This document shows positions 18,169 to 25,550 of a stretch of 64,000 nt of DNA, piece after piece (the stretch's first letter is position 1; the number at the start of each line of letters is the position of its first letter). Under the pieces are notes generated by a model that saw nothing but the letters and a program-made list of their open reading frames with translations, was not told the DNA's origin and searched no databases. This stretch comes from Lapidilactobacillus dextrinicus DSM 20335. GTDB taxonomy: Bacteria; Bacillota; Bacilli; Lactobacillales; Lactobacillaceae. The position numbers and the translations under genes were made by a program. The stretch is taken from the NCBI RefSeq assembly GCF_001436095.1, contig NZ_AYYK01000004.1:186001-250000 (forward strand). The letters run 5' to 3'.

Positions 18169-18859
18169 TTAATCCCTCCTTAATCAAATCAACTTCTTTA
18201 GCCATCTGTGAAATCTTATCGGCTGGTGGCTCACTAGCATTTTGTAACTGCTGTAAAATTGCTTGTTTTTGGGTTAATTTAAATTGCCAGTAATGAGTAA
18301 AATCAGCAGGCACTGCTGGCATTTGCAACATTGCCGGTCCCATTAATAATTGCAGATCAGTGTAAGTTGTTGGGGTTTTACTAGGCTGAGCTGCCATCAT
18401 TTGATAATAGTGACCTTCATCAAAAACTAGATTCTCAGCTGTAATTTGCCAATTGTGTTCGGCTAACCATTTACGAACGACGTCGACATTTTGATTAGGC
18501 TGTAAAACTAAGCCTTTCAGCCAACTAAGTTCTTGATGACCACGCTCTAAAATTTGTGTGATTAACATGCCACCCATACCGGCAATCACAGCACATTCAA
18601 CTTGATCATCTTGCTGAATGGCTTGTAGACCATCCGCCAAGCGGACGACTAAATCTGCCGAATAAGCACTGTTTTTGACGTGTGCTGCGGCAATTTCGTA
18701 TGGTCCGGGAATGACTTCACCACAAACTGCAAAGTCGATTTTATTTTGTTCTCGTAAATAAAGTGGTAAGTGGGCATGATCAGAACCAATGTCGGCAATT
18801 CGCCGCCAAGGTTGGGTTAAGTCTGCCACTGCTTGTAACCGTTTTGAAAGTTTAACCAT
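18140..18859 (-). CDS. trmK: tRNA (adenine(22)-N1)-methyltransferase
   Basis: A 239-residue class I methyltransferase that modifies A22 in the D-loop of tRNA. Motif I is ADIGSDHAHLPLYL (residues 22-35) and motif IV is VIAGMGGMLI, both typical of TrmK. The C-terminal helical part is likely the tRNA-binding coiled coil. A promoter with TATAAT lies ~30 bases upstream, and this gene probably begins the long transcript running to aroK. Confidence 0.92.
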   Translation of the reverse strand: MVKLSKRLQAVADLTQPWRRIADIGSDHAHLPLYLREQNKIDFAVCGEVIPGPYEIAAAHVKNSAYSADLVVRLADGLQAIQQDDQVECAVIAGMGGMLITQILERGHQELSWLKGLVLQPNQNVDVVRKWLAEHNWQITAENLVFDEGHYYQMMAAQPSKTPTTYTDLQLLMGPAMLQMPAVPADFTHYWQFKLTQKQAILQQLQNASEPPADKISQMAKEVDLIKEGLNATNRSANH

Positions 18860-18886
18860 TAAAAACTCCTTGAAATTGTTTACGCT

Positions 18887-18898
18887 TCTATTATAGCA
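18887..18898 (-). promoter_or_regulatory. Extended -10 promoter for trmK and the downstream run
   Basis: On the minus strand TGCTATAAT (TATAAT at 18890-18895) is an extended -10 about 30 bases before the trmK ATG. No clear -35 is seen. Confidence 0.6.
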
Positions 18899-19009
18899 AA
18901 GATTGCCTTAATTAATTAGCCCCACAACTAAACCATTTTGAAAATTATTAAAACTAAAAATTCCTCATGCTCGTGCTTCGAATACACATGTGATCATGTT
19001 AATACTAAT

Positions 19010-19160
19010 CTGGTTATTTCCGTATCTCCGGAAAATACGGCGGTGGAACGCTGCGATCCTTGATTTAAGCCAATCGAGGCTTGTCTTAAATACAAGCTTT
19101 GTTGTAAATGCTAAAGCATCAACAACAATTTCGCGGCTGACCGCGATTTTCCTACGCTAC
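19010..19160. repeat. Structured intergenic element, copy 1
   Basis: Between rpoD and trmK a ~150-base stretch folds into four hairpins: CCGTAT/ATACGG (19020-19040); a spacer TGGAACG (19044-19050); CTTG.ATTTAAG/CTTAAAT.CAAG (19059-19096); TTGTTG..ATGC/GCAT..CAACAA (19099-19128); and CGCGG/CCGCG with loop CTGA (19132-19145). A second copy at 36813-36987 keeps TGGAACG, TTGTTGTAA and CAACAACAATTTC but changes stem sequences in a compensatory way. No convincing coding frame is present. The rest of the 18860-19308 gap holds the trmK promoter and the rpoD terminator. Confidence 0.65.
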
Positions 19161-19268
19161 TCATATTATTGGTATCATTTTTAAACTCGACGATTATTAA
19201 ACTACTTGTCAATCTAACTTTATAGCAAAAGTATTATCATGTTTCATGTACCCCTTAGCAAAAAGTAC

Positions 19269-19302
19269 TAAAAAAGCTCAGGACAAAATGTCCTGAGCTT
19301 AA
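19269..19302 (-). terminator. rpoD terminator
   Basis: The perfect stem AAGCTCAGGACA/TGTCCTGAGCTT with a TTTTG-type loop and a minus-strand T run ends the dnaG-rpoD transcript. Confidence 0.85.
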
Positions 19303-19308
19303 AGTTAA

Positions 19309-20460
19309 TTATTCTAAGAAATCTTTTAATTGGTTAGAACGTGATGGGTGACGCAATTTTCGCAATGCTTTTGCTTCAATTTGACGAATCCGTTCACGCG
19401 TAACACCAAAGACCTTACCCACTTCTTCCAAAGTGCGAGTTCGACCGTCATCAAGGCCAAAACGTAATCGTAAGACGTTTTCTTCACGGTCTGTCAACGT
19501 ATCTAAGACACTCTCTAATTGTTCTTTCAACAATTCATAAGAAGCGTGTTCTTCAGGACTAGTTGCATCATGATCTTCAATGAAATCACCTAAATGAGAG
19601 TCATCCTCTTCACCAATTGGTGTTTCTAACGAAACGGGTTCTTGAGCAATTTTCAAGATTTCGCGAACTTTTTCAGTTGGCATGTCCATTTCAGCACCAA
19701 TTTCTTCTGGTGTTGGTTCCCGACCTAAATCTTGTAATAATTGACGTTGGATTCGAATCAATTTATTAATTGTTTCGACCATATGAACTGGAATCCGAAT
19801 TGTTCGAGCTTGATCAGCGATTGCACGCGTAATTGCCTGACGAATCCACCAGGTGGCATAAGTTGAGAACTTAAAGCCCTTGCGGTAATCAAATTTCTCA
19901 ACGGCCTTCATTAAGCCCATGTTACCTTCTTGGATTAAATCAAGAAATTGCATGCCACGACCAACGTAGCGTTTGGCAATTGAAACAACTAAACGCAAGT
20001 TAGCTTCTGCTAATTCTTGTTTTGCTGTTTCGTCACCTTGTTCTATCCGTAAAGCTAAGGCAACTTCTTGGTCAGCCTTTAATAACGGAACACGACCGAT
20101 TTCTTTTAAATACATTCGGACGGGATCGTTAATTTTAACTCCTGTTGGTGCAGAAAGGTTCGTTAATGACTTCTTACTAACTTCTTTTTCTTTCTTGAGG
20201 GAACGGGCACTAGGATTACCGTCTTGATCAACAATTGCGTAACCTTTGTCTTCTAGTTGCTGCATTAATTCATCGACAGCTTGATCTTCCAGTTCAAAAG
20301 GTTGAACAATTTTGCTAACTAGTTCATCTTCGGTAATTTCTTTATCGGGTTTGTGTTCTTTAACTAAAGCATTAACGGCAGTAGTTAATTTCTTAACCTC
20401 TGCTTTCATTTCTTGTTTTGTTTTAGTGGTTGTTTTTTTAGTTGTTTTCTTTTCTGCCAT
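19309..20460 (-). CDS. rpoD: RNA polymerase primary sigma factor (sigma-43/RpoD)
   Basis: A 383-residue housekeeping sigma factor. Region 1.1 is Lys-rich; region 1.2 contains [16 protein letters not shown]; region 2 has the core and -10 segments ([48 protein letters not shown]); region 4 ends with the [23 protein letters not shown]. The length fits Gram-positive SigA. It follows dnaG by 21 bases, the conserved macromolecular-synthesis pair; rpsU is separate at 33.6 kb, as in Bacillus. Confidence 0.96.
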   Translation of the reverse strand: MAEKKTTKKTTTKTKQEMKAEVKKLTTAVNALVKEHKPDKEITEDELVSKIVQPFELEDQAVDELMQQLEDKGYAIVDQDGNPSARSLKKEKEVSKKSLTNLSAPTGVKINDPVRMYLKEIGRVPLLKADQEVALALRIEQGDETAKQELAEANLRLVVSIAKRYVGRGMQFLDLIQEGNMGLMKAVEKFDYRKGFKFSTYATWWIRQAITRAIADQARTIRIPVHMVETINKLIRIQRQLLQDLGREPTPEEIGAEMDMPTEKVREILKIAQEPVSLETPIGEEDDSHLGDFIEDHDATSPEEHASYELLKEQLESVLDTLTDREENVLRLRFGLDDGRTRTLEEVGKVFGVTRERIRQIEAKALRKLRHPSRSNQLKDFLE

Positions 20461-20481
20461 CTAGATTGTCCCCCTACATTG

Positions 20482-22311
20482 CTATTGACTCAATTGGCGT
20501 TTTAACTGTAAAAGTTCGTTTAGCCATTTCATCTCTGCATCACCATCGCCTTGTTCGGCCGCTCGTTTAACTTGTTGCTGAGCATTTTTTAAACGTTGGT
20601 CAAGGTGAGCAGTTTGAATATTATGAATGTAATCATTGATTTCAGCATCGCTAATTTCATCCGGCAGTGGCATCATTTCAACTTCCATTAACAATGGTTG
20701 CTGATCCGGTGTGAGAAAATCAGCAAAGCCGGCCACATCATGCTGACCGTCTGTTTGTAAATATTGTTGCCAGTTTTCAAATAATGTTTGCAACTGCGGA
20801 TTATTAAAGGCAAAATCAGCTTGATCAATCAATTGTTGACACAGCGTTGGATCGCCAATTGCCAAATTCAACAAGCGTCGTTCAGAAATCTCGGTCCGAT
20901 TTAAAACGACATTTAAAATTGGCGGCGCTGAACTTGTTTGCTGAGTGGTTAAACGCGTTTGTCGTTTCTTAGCACGCTCTTTACGTTGATATTGCCGCAC
21001 TGCATTGGTAAATTCGGTTTTTAATGCGGTTAAATCAACATTAGCTTGATCAGCCACTTGCCGTAAATATAAATCTTGTTCGACTGTTGACTCAATTGTC
21101 ACCAAAGTTTGTAAAGCACTTTGAACATAAGCCAAACGTTCATTATCAACCGAGAAATTATATTGTCCAGCTAAACGTTGTAATTCAAACGCTACTGGTG
21201 TTAAGACGTGACCTTCTAATTGCTGTTGAAATGCTTCAGCACCATGAGCCTTGATGTATTCATCAGGATCTTGGCCATCAGGTAGCATCACGACACCAAT
21301 TTCGAACGGTCGCTCCTTAACTAATTTCAACGCATCAGCAATTGCATTCTGACCAGGTTCATCACCATCATAACAAATAATTAACCGCTGTGCGGCCCGA
21401 GACAATAAATATAATTGATCAGACGTTAAGCTAGTTCCCATTGAGGCAATACCATTAGTTACCCCGGCGCGATAAGCACTAATGACATCCATGAAGCCTT
21501 CAAACAAATAGGCTGTTTTGGTTTGCCGAATTTCGCGCTTAGCTTGGGCAAAATGATAGAGCACATCACGTTTTTGAAAAATTTCAGTTTCTGGTGAGTT
21601 TAAATATTTCGGTTCGTTATCAGACTTGGTTAATAAGCGTCCAGAAAAAGCAATCACTCGCCCAGACTGATCCCAAATCGGAAACATCACCCGATTACGA
21701 AAACGATCAATTAACTGACCATCTTGACGTTGCGCAAACAGTCCAGAACGAACCATTAATTCACGTGAGACATGACGTGTTTTTAAAAAGTTGAGTAGCA
21801 AATCACTTTGATCAGGTGCAAAACCTAATCCAAATTCGTTAATTGCCTGCTCATCAAGTTGACGATCCTGTAAATAATCCAGTGCTGGCTCACCAATTTT
21901 AGTTTTCAACAAAATATGCGTGTATAAAACTTGCACATCTTGATAAAGTTGGCGTAATTGTTGAGCCTGCGATTGATCTGCCGTAGCTTTTTGCGTGGCG
22001 AGATCTTGGGGCAGCGAAATGTCACTGAAGTCAGCGACTTTTAAAACTGCTTCGGGAAAGGAAATATCTTCAATATCCATGATGAACTTGAAGACATTAC
22101 CACCACGATGACAGCTAAAACAATTGAAGATTTGTTTGTCTTCCGTTACTGAAAATGAAGGCGTCTTTTCTTCATGAAAGGGACATAGCCCAAATAAGTT
22201 TTTTCCTTGTTTTTTCAGTTGAACGTACTGACTGACAACATCAACAATGTTAGTCTTTTGCCGCACTTCCTCAATAAAAGCTTCGGGAATTCTTCCTGCG
22301 ATGGTAATCAC
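20482..22311 (-). CDS. dnaG: DNA primase
   Basis: A 609-residue primase making RNA primers at the fork. The N-terminal zinc ribbon shows CPFHEEKTPSF and CFSCHRGGNV; the TOPRIM core shows YLFEGFMDVIS and CYDGDEPGQNA; the C-terminal ~130 residues would bind DnaB helicase. The only conventional start is a GTG at 22311 with GAGAGGAA touching it, so the exact start is uncertain. It is followed by rpoD. Confidence 0.94.
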   Translation of the reverse strand: MITIAGRIPEAFIEEVRQKTNIVDVVSQYVQLKKQGKNLFGLCPFHEEKTPSFSVTEDKQIFNCFSCHRGGNVFKFIMDIEDISFPEAVLKVADFSDISLPQDLATQKATADQSQAQQLRQLYQDVQVLYTHILLKTKIGEPALDYLQDRQLDEQAINEFGLGFAPDQSDLLLNFLKTRHVSRELMVRSGLFAQRQDGQLIDRFRNRVMFPIWDQSGRVIAFSGRLLTKSDNEPKYLNSPETEIFQKRDVLYHFAQAKREIRQTKTAYLFEGFMDVISAYRAGVTNGIASMGTSLTSDQLYLLSRAAQRLIICYDGDEPGQNAIADALKLVKERPFEIGVVMLPDGQDPDEYIKAHGAEAFQQQLEGHVLTPVAFELQRLAGQYNFSVDNERLAYVQSALQTLVTIESTVEQDLYLRQVADQANVDLTALKTEFTNAVRQYQRKERAKKRQTRLTTQQTSSAPPILNVVLNRTEISERRLLNLAIGDPTLCQQLIDQADFAFNNPQLQTLFENWQQYLQTDGQHDVAGFADFLTPDQQPLLMEVEMMPLPDEISDAEINDYIHNIQTAHLDQRLKNAQQQVKRAAEQGDGDAEMKWLNELLQLKRQLSQ

Positions 22312-22338
22312 TTCCTCTCACTATCAATTAGCAAGAAA

Positions 22339-22372
22339 TGGGCTGAACCGTGAGATACCTAAAGTCAGCCCA
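22339..22372 (-). other. Hairpin in the dnaG leader
   Basis: An 8-bp inverted repeat TGGGCTGA/TCAGCCCA with an 18-base loop lies 28 bases before the dnaG start. There is no U run, so it is more likely a leader structure than a terminator. Confidence 0.4.
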
Positions 22373-22451
22373 GTTTACATAATTTCGCAAGTTATAATAT
22401 ACCACTATTTCAGAAAGTAAACAAATAAAAAGATTATGATTTCAAAAACTG

Positions 22452-22480
22452 TTGACAGTTAATTAAGCATTGGCTACACT
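22452..22480 (+). promoter_or_regulatory. Sigma-A promoter of the TrpXYZ-type importer
   Basis: TTGACA at 22452-22457, a 17-base spacer and TACACT at 22475-22480. Transcription would start near 22487, giving a leader of more than 350 bases before the substrate-binding gene. Confidence 0.75.
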
Positions 22481-22584
22481 AGTGTCAATTTCAAGTGAGC
22501 GAATTGTTTAGGATTTGTTAAACACACTTAGCGGTGCTGAATAATCTTTCTCAAGGAACTCAAATACGTAAAGGAGTAATGAAC

Positions 22585-22644
22585 ATGCAAAAGCTATTAA
22601 CTAATCTTAATCGTTCATGGCAAAGCCAGCAGAACAGATTGTAG
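22585..22644 (+). CDS. Putative leader peptide with one Trp codon
   Basis: A perfect AAAGGAG ribosome site is followed by ATG at 22585 and a 19-codon frame, MQKLLTNLNRSWQSQQNRL, ending in TAG at 22642-22644. The single TGG is codon 12 (22618-22620). The end of the frame overlaps the 5' strands of two inverted repeats that continue downstream. No T-box core (AGGGTGGNACCGCG) is present in this leader. A short, well-initiated frame ahead of competing hairpins and a terminator is the layout of ribosome-mediated attenuation. Confidence 0.6.
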   Translation: MQKLLTNLNRSWQSQQNRL

Positions 22645-22800
22645 TGCCGTCACACGGATACAATCTGGCAAACAATTTGTATCTGTGCTGGCTAACTTTT
22701 GTGTGTTAAAAAGAAGTCTGCATGGAAAACGTCCATCAACAGACTTCTGCTGTTCCTTTTAATTGAGGCAAACGAGCAGAAATGCTGGTTTGCCTTTTTT
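22624..22800 (+). promoter_or_regulatory. Attenuator: competing hairpins ending in an intrinsic terminator
   Basis: Pairings seen: AGCCAGC 22624-22630 with 22687-22693, extended by ACAGAT 22634-22639 with 22681-22686; CAGATTGTA 22635-22643 with 22659-22667; GATACAA 22657-22663 with 22677-22683; AGAAGTCTG 22712-22720 with 22740-22748; TTCTGCT 22745-22751 with AGCAGAA 22775-22781; and the terminator GGCAAAC 22767-22773 with GTTTGCC 22788-22794 followed by six T. The second and third exclude each other. The fifth excludes both the fourth and the terminator, so it is a candidate antiterminator. Confidence 0.6.
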
Positions 22801-22843
22801 GTATCTCGTGATTAATTTTATCAATGAAAATGAGGTTATGATG

Positions 22844-23844
22844 ATGAAACGAATGCTTACTTTTATTGGAGCTTTGCTTATTTTTTTAATTGAGGCTTTC
22901 ATTAAGACCAACCAGAACCAAACACTAAGTACCACCAAAAAAATTCCAACTGTTGGCATTTTACAACCATTAACCCACCCTGCTTTAGATGAAATTCATC
23001 AAGGTTTTGTTGCGGGTTTAAAGTCAGAGAGTTTTATTGATGGTCAAACGGTCAAGCTTGATTTTCAAAACGCTCAAGGTGATCAAAGTAATTTAAAAAC
23101 CATGAGTACAAAATTTGTGGATGAAAAAGTTGATTTAATGGCCGCCATTGCCACCCCTGCTGCGCAAGCTTGCGCCAATGCTGCCAAAGGTCAGACACCG
23201 GTGCTCTTAGCAGGTATCACCGATCCGGTTGGGGCTAAGCTAATCAAAACAGATCAGCATCCTGGCGGTAATGTGACGGGCACTTCAGGTGATGCGCCTT
23301 TAGATAAGCAACTTCAGTTACTACAAGAAGTTGTCCCACAAGCTAAAAAATCGGCATCATTTATTCTTCCAGTGACCATGGTGGTGAATATAATGCCAAG
23401 AACTTTGCTAAATTGGTTACTCAAGCCAGTCTAACGCCAAAATTCTATATGATTAGTAATACGAATGATATGCAACAAGTGGCCCAACAAATGGTTCGTG
23501 ATGTTGATGCCGTCTATGCACCACAAGATAATAATGTTGCGACTGCTATGAAAACACTCGTAAGTGCGGCTAATGGTGCTAAAAAACCAGTTTTTGCTTC
23601 TGCTGATACGATGGTTAAAGACGGTGCGTTGGCAGCTTATGCTATCACCCAATTTGACTTAGGTAAAGTTGCTGGTCGAATGGCCGGTCAAGTTTTAAAA
23701 GGCCGTAAAACAGCCAACTATCCTTTAGCCTACGTGACGAAAGGTCTCAATGTCATTAATGAAAAAACAGCACGAACGTTGGGAATTAATCTACCTAAGT
23801 CCGTTGTTCATCAGGCACAAACGAAAAGAGAGATGATTAAATGA
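22844..23844 (+). pseudogene. trpX: TrpX-type ABC substrate-binding protein, frameshifted
   Basis: The 5' frame encodes an N-terminal membrane anchor (MLTFIGALLIFLIEAF), then KKIPTVGILQPLTHPALDEI and FQNAQGDQSNLKTM, which match the ABC_sub_bind family containing streptococcal TrpX. The frame fails near 23345-23350; one extra A in that six-A run restores IGIIYSSSDHGGEYNAKNF and joins the 3' frame (from about 23351) to a ~333-residue protein ending at 23844. There is no lipobox Cys; the anchor is a transmembrane helix. The start is one of three adjacent ATGs; 22844 has the best spacing to GAGG. The stop overlaps the permease start (ATGA). Confidence 0.8.
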
Positions 23845-24737
23845 GTATGATTGTTTCTGCTATTGGTCAAGGCTTATTATGGGCCATTTTAGGCGTTGCA
23901 TTATTTTTAACATTTCGGACCTTAAATTTTGCAGATATGACTGTTGAAGGCACGTTTCCTTTAGGGGCGGCAGTAGCCGTCACCAGTTTAACGCACCACC
24001 TCACGCCCACTGCGGCAATTGGGTTAGCTTTTCTAGCCGGAGCTGTTGCTGGTTTGATTACAGGATTACTTTATACTAAAGGCAAAGTGCCTATTTTACT
24101 GGCTGGTATTTTGGTTATGACCGCTTGTTTATCCATTAATTTGCGGATTATGGGAACATCAAATATTTCATTACTTGGCCAAGCAACAATTTTTAGCCAA
24201 CATTTTCTCAAAACACTCCCCCGTTATTTTGATAGTGTCCTGGTTGGGTTAATTGCCATTATCATCATTACTAGTTTATTAATTTATTTCTTGCAAACTG
24301 ATTTAGGTCAAGCTTTTATTATGACTGGCGATAATCCGGTGATGGCCCAGTCTATCGGTATTAATACTGATAATATGATAATTTTGGGGTTAATGGTCTC
24401 AAACGGTTTAATTGCTTTAAGCGGCGCATTAATCGCACAAAGCAATGGTTATGCTGACGTTAATATGGGGATTGGTATTATTGTGATTGCTCTTGCGTCG
24501 ATTATTATTGGTGAAGTTGTTTTTGGGACCTTAACTTTAAATCAACGACTTGTTGCTGTAACCCTTGGCAGTATTATTTATCGTTTTGTTATTCTCGGTG
24601 TTTTACAGCTTGGCTTTAGTACCAACGATTTAAATTTAATTTCGGCCATTATTTTAGCGATTTGTTTGTTATTACCGCAAGTCAGCAAGAAGTTAAAACT
24701 TGACCAACTATTGCGTAAAGGAGTGAGCCGCGGATGA
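23841..24737 (+). CDS. trpY: ABC transporter permease, TrpY type
   Basis: A 298-residue permease with about eight hydrophobic helices. The segments FRTLNFADMTVEGTFPLGAAVAV and IALASIIIGEVVFG place it in the family of permeases that accompany ABC_sub_bind proteins, related to branched-chain amino acid permeases. It overlaps trpX and trpZ by four bases each, so the three are translationally coupled. Transport of tryptophan or another aromatic compound is inferred from the streptococcal TrpXYZ system, not shown here. Confidence 0.82.
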   Translation: MSMIVSAIGQGLLWAILGVALFLTFRTLNFADMTVEGTFPLGAAVAVTSLTHHLTPTAAIGLAFLAGAVAGLITGLLYTKGKVPILLAGILVMTACLSINLRIMGTSNISLLGQATIFSQHFLKTLPRYFDSVLVGLIAIIIITSLLIYFLQTDLGQAFIMTGDNPVMAQSIGINTDNMIILGLMVSNGLIALSGALIAQSNGYADVNMGIGIIVIALASIIIGEVVFGTLTLNQRLVAVTLGSIIYRFVILGVLQLGFSTNDLNLISAIILAICLLLPQVSKKLKLDQLLRKGVSRG

Positions 24738-25495
24738 CAATGCCAATCTTGCAACTTAAAAATATTGTTGTTGCAGCTGATCAACAAAATGTTGAACAAA
24801 CGAAAATATTAAAAAATCTCAATTTAACAATTAATTCAGGTGATTTTATTAGCGTGTTAGGTACCAACGGTGCTGGTAAATCCACCTTATTTAATACAAT
24901 TGCTGGTCTTTTACCGCTAACTTCAGGTGAAATATTACTAAATGGGCAAGCAATTAATCATTTAAGTCCAGAAAAGCGATCTCGACAAATTGCCCGAGTT
25001 TTTCAAGATCCTAAATTAGGAACAGCGCCAAGAAGGACCGTTACCGAAAATTTATTGCTTGCTAAACACCGTGGCCAACGTCGCACGCTTAAACCGCGTC
25101 ACTTAAAACAACAACGGCATGAGTTTACACAATTATTAGCGACAATGGGTAATGGCTTAGATCAACACTTAGATACACCAACTGAAAATTTATCTGGTGG
25201 ACAGCGTCAAGCGTTAAGCTTCTTAATGGCGACTGAAAAACGTCCCGAACTATTATTACTAGATGAACATACGGCTGCTCTTGATTCTAGGACCAGTACT
25301 CAATTAATGAGGCAAACCAATCAAGTTGTAACGACCCAACAACTGACTTGTTTGATGATTACTCATCATTTAGAAGATGCTTTAAAATATGGCAATCGTC
25401 TCATTATTTTAAATGCTGGTCAGATTTTATTAGAGATTAGTGGTGAACAAAAAGCCGCGCTAACGAAACAAACTGTGTTAACTTATTTTGGTTAA
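24734..25495 (+). CDS. trpZ: ABC transporter ATP-binding protein, TrpZ type
   Basis: A 253-residue ATPase. Walker A GTNGAGKST (~43-51), signature LSGGQRQAL (~155), Walker B ELLLLDEHTAALD (~172) and switch His in MITHHLED are all intact. VFQDPKLGTAPRRTVTENLLLA is characteristic of the ATPases paired with this permease family. It overlaps the permease by four bases. A bidirectional terminator closes the operon against glyS. Confidence 0.87.
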   Translation: MTMPILQLKNIVVAADQQNVEQTKILKNLNLTINSGDFISVLGTNGAGKSTLFNTIAGLLPLTSGEILLNGQAINHLSPEKRSRQIARVFQDPKLGTAPRRTVTENLLLAKHRGQRRTLKPRHLKQQRHEFTQLLATMGNGLDQHLDTPTENLSGGQRQALSFLMATEKRPELLLLDEHTAALDSRTSTQLMRQTNQVVTTQQLTCLMITHHLEDALKYGNRLIILNAGQILLEISGEQKAALTKQTVLTYFG

Positions 25496-25506
25496 CTTAA
25501 TTAAAT

Positions 25507-25550
25507 AAAAAAGGTGTCATCATAGCGAATTGCTACGATAACACCTTTTA
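25507..25550. terminator. Bidirectional terminator between trpZ and glyS
   Basis: AAAAGGTGT/ACACCTTTT with inner TAGC/GCTA and a 5-base loop, flanked by A and T runs. Confidence 0.8.

Noticed and set aside
19040-19060. GGTGGAACGCTGCG resembling a T-box core
   Set aside because: It lacks the ACCGCG half, is not followed by a terminator or a synthetase/amino-acid gene, and copy 2 of the element does not keep the resemblance.
18990-19184. Plus-strand frame of 64 codons in the rpoD-trmK gap
   Set aside because: It runs straight through the hairpins of the structured element, lacks a ribosome site and has no recognisable protein pattern.
23431-23652. Minus-strand frame of 73 codons opposite the TrpX-type gene
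   Set aside because: Antisense to the conserved 3' part of the substrate-binding gene; no start signals.
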